Positions 60,347-64,000 of a stretch of 64,000 bases of DNA are shown here, piece after piece. Location: positions 83,160 through 147,159 of the forward strand of contig JXTC01000504.1 in NCBI GenBank assembly GCA_002914845.1, in the 5' to 3' direction. Each line of letters opens with the position of its first letter. The first letter of the stretch is position 1. Source of the DNA: Trema orientale. Its lineage: Eukaryota; Streptophyta; Magnoliopsida; Rosales; Cannabaceae. The position numbers and the translations under genes were made by a program. The notes beneath the pieces are model-generated. The model ran no database searches. It saw only the letters and a program-made list of their open reading frames with translations, and was not told the origin of the DNA.

Positions 60347-61282
60347 ATGAGTGTTCCAATTTATTCTCCATATTATTACTATAAACCAAATAAAGATAAT
60401 CGATATTATCATGATTCGCAATATGACCGTCCTCCATATTATCCTCAACAATATCATAGCCACTTTAGTTATTACCCTGAGGAGATACGACACAATGATA
60501 GGGTCATAGGAGATGTTCCTGCCTACGATAGTACTCCAGACTATAATATCTTTTTAGCTTGGGTGAGTGCTCTTGAGGAATTCTTTGACTATCATAATTT
60601 CACTGATGATCAATGTATTTTTTATGCTAGTTGGAAATTAGTTGGACCAGCTAAAGTTTACTGGAAACTAATAAAACGTGAAATTGAACATTTCTATCAT
60701 CCGTCTATCACTTTGTGGGTTGAGATGAAAGAAAAATTGGAAAAGATATTCTTCTATCAACCTAGTGTCAGTTATGTTCCAGAAACTGAAACTTCTTTAA
60801 GCCAACCTACGGTTGATCCTGCATTAGTTTCTAGCCTTCACAAACATATAGCCGACATGAAAATCGATTTAGCCAATATTAACCAAGTTCGCCAAGACTT
60901 AGGGGATGTTATTACCACTCCATGTAAGCCAGTTTGTAAAATTTCTGTTCAGGGAGAGAGAGCTAAATCTGTTGAGGAGGACAAGATAGTTGAGGAGGAA
61001 GAGATAATTAAATCTGTGGAGGAAGATAATTCTAATAAGGAACGAGTGATTGAATCTAATGAGAAAGATAATTGTAGTATTGCTGAAATCATTATTATTT
61101 CCCCATCTTGTGATCCTAGTCAACATAAGTCTCCAATTCCTATAGTTTCTCTTGGATTTAATGCACATTTATTTAATTTTCTTTTTACTATGACCATTGG
61201 ACTAGTTTTCATTGAGATAGATTTGTTTACTTACCGAGGTGTTCCAAGACCTCCTATGTTCTCTCCTATGTTTATTACGTAG
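60347..61282 (+). CDS. Gag-like protein of the young gag-only element
   Basis: An uninterrupted frame of 311 codons starting MSVPIYSPYYYY. Residues about 1-50 are rich in Tyr, Pro and His. Residues about 60-120 (DYNIFLAWVSALEEFFDYHN, then WKLVGPAKVYWK) match the retrotrans_gag fold of plant LTR elements. The 195-245 part is highly acidic and Lys/Glu-repetitive (VEEDKIVEEEEI). The end has a hydrophobic stretch (FNFLFTMTIGLVFI). There is no CCHC zinc knuckle, protease or polymerase. It probably packages element RNA together with enzymes of a relative. The frame looks whole; I have not tested for selection on it. Confidence 0.8.
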   Translation: MSVPIYSPYYYYKPNKDNRYYHDSQYDRPPYYPQQYHSHFSYYPEEIRHNDRVIGDVPAYDSTPDYNIFLAWVSALEEFFDYHNFTDDQCIFYASWKLVGPAKVYWKLIKREIEHFYHPSITLWVEMKEKLEKIFFYQPSVSYVPETETSLSQPTVDPALVSSLHKHIADMKIDLANINQVRQDLGDVITTPCKPVCKISVQGERAKSVEEDKIVEEEEIIKSVEEDNSNKERVIESNEKDNCSIAEIIIISPSCDPSQHKSPIPIVSLGFNAHLFNFLFTMTIGLVFIEIDLFTYRGVPRPPMFSPMFIT

Positions 61283-61431
61283 AGAAAGTGGTTCGATTGT
61301 GCTGTTTACAGATCCTTCATTTTTATCAAGAATTAAGACTTTCAATTGAAGAATTTCCTCCGGTTTCGCTTGTTGCTTCGGTTTATCAGAGTTTTAACTC
61401 GTCGGAGTCGAGTTCTCGAACCCCAGGAGAA

Positions 61432-61810
61432 TGATGAGGAATATGAATAAGCTATATTAGGAATCTATATGATTATTATTAATTAGACTATTTTAGGTTT
61501 ATATAATTATATTTTATTTAATTATTAGGTGTTATTTAAATTTTGAGTAACTAGTTTGTTATTTCTCTTTTATGTTTGGTTCTAGAATATGTCAGTTTCC
61601 TAGTTTTGTTTAAGAGCTTCTCTATAAATAAGTTCTTCTATGTTCATTATTTTTCAGACTTGATTAATGATATACAACTATTCAGAAATTCTCTCTCTAA
61701 TATTCTTCCTCTCTCTCTAAAGTTCTTCCTCTCCTCTAAATTCTTCCTAAATTCCTCTCTTTCTCTTCCTTTTCTCATCTTTTCTAAATCTTCACTCTTG
61801 TTCTACATCA
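61432..61810 (+). repeat. Right (3') LTR of the young gag-only element
   Basis: 379 bp partner of the left LTR, ending ACATCA before the target duplication GACAC, so the full end pair is TGATG...CATCA. Confidence 0.9.
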
Positions 61811-62438
61811 GACACAGTCGTGCCAGTTGGTCGAACTTTCTTACAGCCTCGGTGACTGTCATACTCTCTTGTTTGATATTAATAAATTCATTTTGTTGGG
61901 CCCTCATCGCCATACGATTGTAATACTTCTGGTTGAATTCGTGGATGAAATCATTCCATGACATCTCCCTGACATTTCTTCTCATTTTGACTGTCTCCCA
62001 CCAGTATCTTGTATCCTTCTTCAAAACATAAGAGACACATAATACCTTCTCCTGATCAGCAAGATTCATAAAGTCCAAAATAGTTTGGATTGAAGACAAC
62101 CACTCTTCAGCCACCAAAGGATCAGTAGATCCTTCGAACTCAGCTAGGCGCATCTTTCTGAACCGTTCGTATAGTGGTTCTTGGCGAACCACTCGTTGAT
62201 CAAGCACAACAGGTTCTAGTTGTAATACTGGATCTCTTTCTTGAGGCTGCGGTTCTTCAGCATTCACTTAGGGTTCAATGTTTGCCTCATGTTGCTGTCT
62301 TAGTTGCTCACGGAGGTTTCTTATCTCCTCTTCTTGTGCTTGGAGTCGTTGTTGCAAGTTAGTCATGAGGTTACTTAGGCTGGGTGCTTTGGTAGCATTG
62401 ATTGGATTAATTCTTGGTCTTTCCCTTCCTCTGGCCAT

Positions 62439-64000
62439 TTTGACAAAGCCCATTTAGTCTTACATTTATTCAAATCAATATATTAGATACCAAAACGAAA
62501 TAACATATTTATTTAAAAATCTTTAATTATTGAAAATATGTTTCAAGATAATATATACACATATCGTAAGGATATTTAAATAAAATTAGTCATGTTGTAT
62601 ATATCAAAATAATTACTAAATCTTTGAGGCATAAATATACTGAAAATTAAGATTTCATATTTAAATATATCGTCTCGATATTAACTTAAGGAATCATAAA
62701 ACTTAATTTTACATATTAAGTAAACTGTCTCTTTTAATAAGATGAAAACATATACAGAATTTATTGTGGAGGTATCCAAAGACCCGTGCCTCGCAACCAT
62801 CCCCGCCTCGATTCAAGACAACCCATTGCTCAAAACAAAGGTTGCTTACCTTTGGTACCTACAACATGGATATTTACACTACATGAGCTTTCGCTCAGTA
62901 AGTACAATTTAACTCACAAAATATTTCATACAAACAATATTTTATGATAGTTCAATTTTTGTGTCTTTGTGTTATCTTTCAACTTATATTTAATGAAGAA
63001 ATCTTCTATCACATATGTTATCATAAAATCTTTTTATCTTTCTTATGGGCCCTGGTGTACGTACCATGTGCGCACTTACCGACTGGGAATCAGGGGAGCG
63101 ACCCTACTGAAAACACCAACGGTCATAAATTTAACATATTTTCCTAGGGAATCCTCACCGACTGGAGGCCGGTCTTATCTTCCCTTAGGGACCTCACCTA
63201 GCGGAGGTTGGTACGACACCTTTATATTCTTATCTTTTACTTAGTTTTCTCTTTAACATAAATGGTTGTATCATATTTCAAACCAAATCTTATATTTCAT
63301 ATTCTTTATACTTCCTTAAGTTGAAGTATATATATCAAGTAATGAACAATATTGTAAAAGTAAATTTATAAAATCTTGATATCATAGAAGGCATGTATTA
63401 TAGGCATATATACAAGCCAAATAAACATCTCTTGTATAGGCAAAATATGACATTTAATCATTTCAAATATTCTTTTTTAAACAGAACATTCTTTTAAAAC
63501 TATCCATGCCATAGGTGAGATTGTACTTACCTTAAGTCCTTAGAAAATGTTCTTCGTGTTTGCAGTGAAATACCACACACTTAACCTTGTTGCAACCACG
63601 TGCCTCTTCTTTATCCTTTTTATTTATTATTCATGCATCAACATTCATTTTATATGTCAACATATGCTATCATTGGTCATATGAAACCTATTTTACGAGT
63701 TTGAAAACATTCACAATATAAATCCTAAAATAATGTTTCACATTAAAATTGTAGAATTTTGGTGTGTAATGTATACTTAGGGAAATTCATATTATAGTAT
63801 ATAATTCTATGTATTCTAAAATTTACATGAATCCATACGAAATAAATATAAATCAAAAGATTATGGTTTAGAATTTATAAATTATATTTATAACTATTTT
63901 TTTAATCTAATTTAGAACTTGTAATAAAATTATTAAAGTTGCGACTAAACGAGAATGATTGAATTTTCGGGAATGTTTTATAACTCAAACAAACTCAAAA
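62439..64000 (-). repeat. Right (5') LTR of the chromovirus, runs off the window
   Basis: Matches the left LTR from about 50314 to about 51890 and continues past the window end. The terminal ~320 bp of the LTR (49996-50313 on the left side) is missing here, so LTR-type sequence sits directly at the gag start. Confidence 0.8.

Larger units (their letters stand above)
59173..61810 (+). mobile_element. Young gag-only LTR element (TR-GAG type), looks whole
   Basis: 2638 bp. LTRs at 59173-59553 and 61432-61810 both begin TGATGAGGAA and end TACAT(T/C)A. The 5 bp target duplication GACAC is perfect (59168-59172 and 61811-61815). A primer site TGGTATCAGAG (initiator-Met type) follows the left LTR, and a purine-rich CCCCAGGAGAA precedes the right LTR. 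The only gene is one long gag-like frame; no enzyme genes are present. The LTRs differ by roughly 2-3% by eye, about one million years at commonly used rates. It inserted into the gag of the chromovirus, so it is younger than that copy. Confidence 0.92.
58613..62438 (-). pseudogene. Chromovirus gag, split by a younger LTR element
   Basis: The N-terminal part lies at 62438-61811: MARGRERPRINP, a coiled LQAQEEEIRNLREQLRQQ stretch, and then FEGSTDPLVAEEWLSSIQTI, the retrotrans_gag domain. The C-terminal part is at 59172-58613, with the basic Asn/Gln-rich linker and a CPKCGRKHPREC / CYIYGKESHYAKNC zinc-knuckle region. The two halves are separated by the gag-only element at 59173-61810, whose target duplication GACAC is gag sequence. 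The ATG at 62438 abuts LTR-type sequence directly, so the usual primer site and leader are not present. A fossil with few breaks besides the insertion. Confidence 0.85.
49996..64000 (-). mobile_element. Tekay/Del-like Ty3 chromovirus with nested and chimeric parts
   Basis: Minus-strand gag-pol order is gag (62438 down to 58613), protease-RT-RNase H, then integrase (down to 55328). Long LTR sequence lies on both sides: 49996-54893 with a gap, and 62439 to beyond the window. The LTR end on the plus strand reads TGTAACGACCC. Long LTRs plus this pol type fit the Tekay/Del clade of chromoviruses; the clade is my reading of the motifs, not a tree. The copy is a fossil with several breaks, a nested gag-only element in gag, and a doubtful join at 55327. 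The LTR sides look roughly 5% different by eye, so it is some millions of years old. Confidence 0.78.

Noticed and set aside
60066-60437. Minus-strand frame overlapping the gag start of the young element
   Set aside because: Poly-Phe end from a poly-A run and no motif; the opposite-strand gag frame is longer and recognisable.
1-64000. tRNA, rRNA or microRNA genes
   Set aside because: Apart from the SINE's tRNA-like boxes I found no cloverleaf, rRNA core sequence or known conserved miRNA; a covariance search could still find something I missed.

Overview
This is a 64 kb piece of a eudicot plant genome. It is AT-rich (I estimate about 70%), has one clear single-copy host gene, and is otherwise filled with nested transposable elements. 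The host gene is an intronless F-box gene at 27075-28436, an ortholog of UNUSUAL FLORAL ORGANS (UFO/FIMBRIATA). A dicot source is supported by that protein and by the element types: tRNA-derived SINE, Mutator-type MITEs, plant Helitron with an RPA-like accessory gene, Tekay/Del-like chromovirus and gag-only LTR elements. I cannot name the species. Several runs of N, some flanked by duplicated sequence, mark this as a draft assembly.

Layout. 1-6.4 kb: AT-rich spacer with four small non-autonomous DNA elements, two of them Mutator-like with 9-10 bp target-site duplications (TSDs). 6.4-21.5 kb: a three-level nest. A degenerate array of GTCACAA/TTGTGAC motifs was split by a non-coding LTR element (LARD type, 6681-20527, TSD GTCAC, reading on the minus strand). 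The left LTR of that element was then split by a 6.4 kb non-autonomous Mutator-like element (8005-14441, 9 bp TSD) filled with 660 bp tandem repeats and TAGACAA/TTGTCTA motifs. 21.5-29.4 kb: the UFO neighbourhood, with a well-preserved SINE carrying a 19 bp TSD, GA/CT microsatellites and a 43 bp alternating purine-pyrimidine tract just upstream of the gene. 29.4-35.5 kb: a gag-only LTR element (TR-GAG type, TSD CATTA), whose left LTR holds a 183 bp MITE and whose right LTR holds an assembly gap. 35.5-42.5 kb: spacer with strong T excess on the plus strand and a pair of 0.37 kb direct repeats 2.85 kb apart. 42.6-49.9 kb: a decayed autonomous Helitron with HUH and helicase motifs still readable, plus an intron-containing RPA1-like gene. 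50-64 kb: a Tekay/Del-type Ty3 chromovirus on the minus strand with long LTRs. Its gag is interrupted by a second, much younger gag-only LTR element (59173-61810, TSD GACAC) whose 311-codon gag frame looks whole. A plus-strand integrase fragment from another Ty3 element is joined at a single N.

How the parts relate. Only UFO is expected to serve the plant, as substrate-recognition and LEAFY-cofactor protein in floral patterning. The non-autonomous elements depend on partners. The LARD has an initiator-Met primer site and ends that resemble those of the chromovirus. The two gag-only elements supply Gag but no enzymes. The Mutator-like MITEs need a MULE transposase that is not encoded here. The order of nesting gives a relative history of the region.
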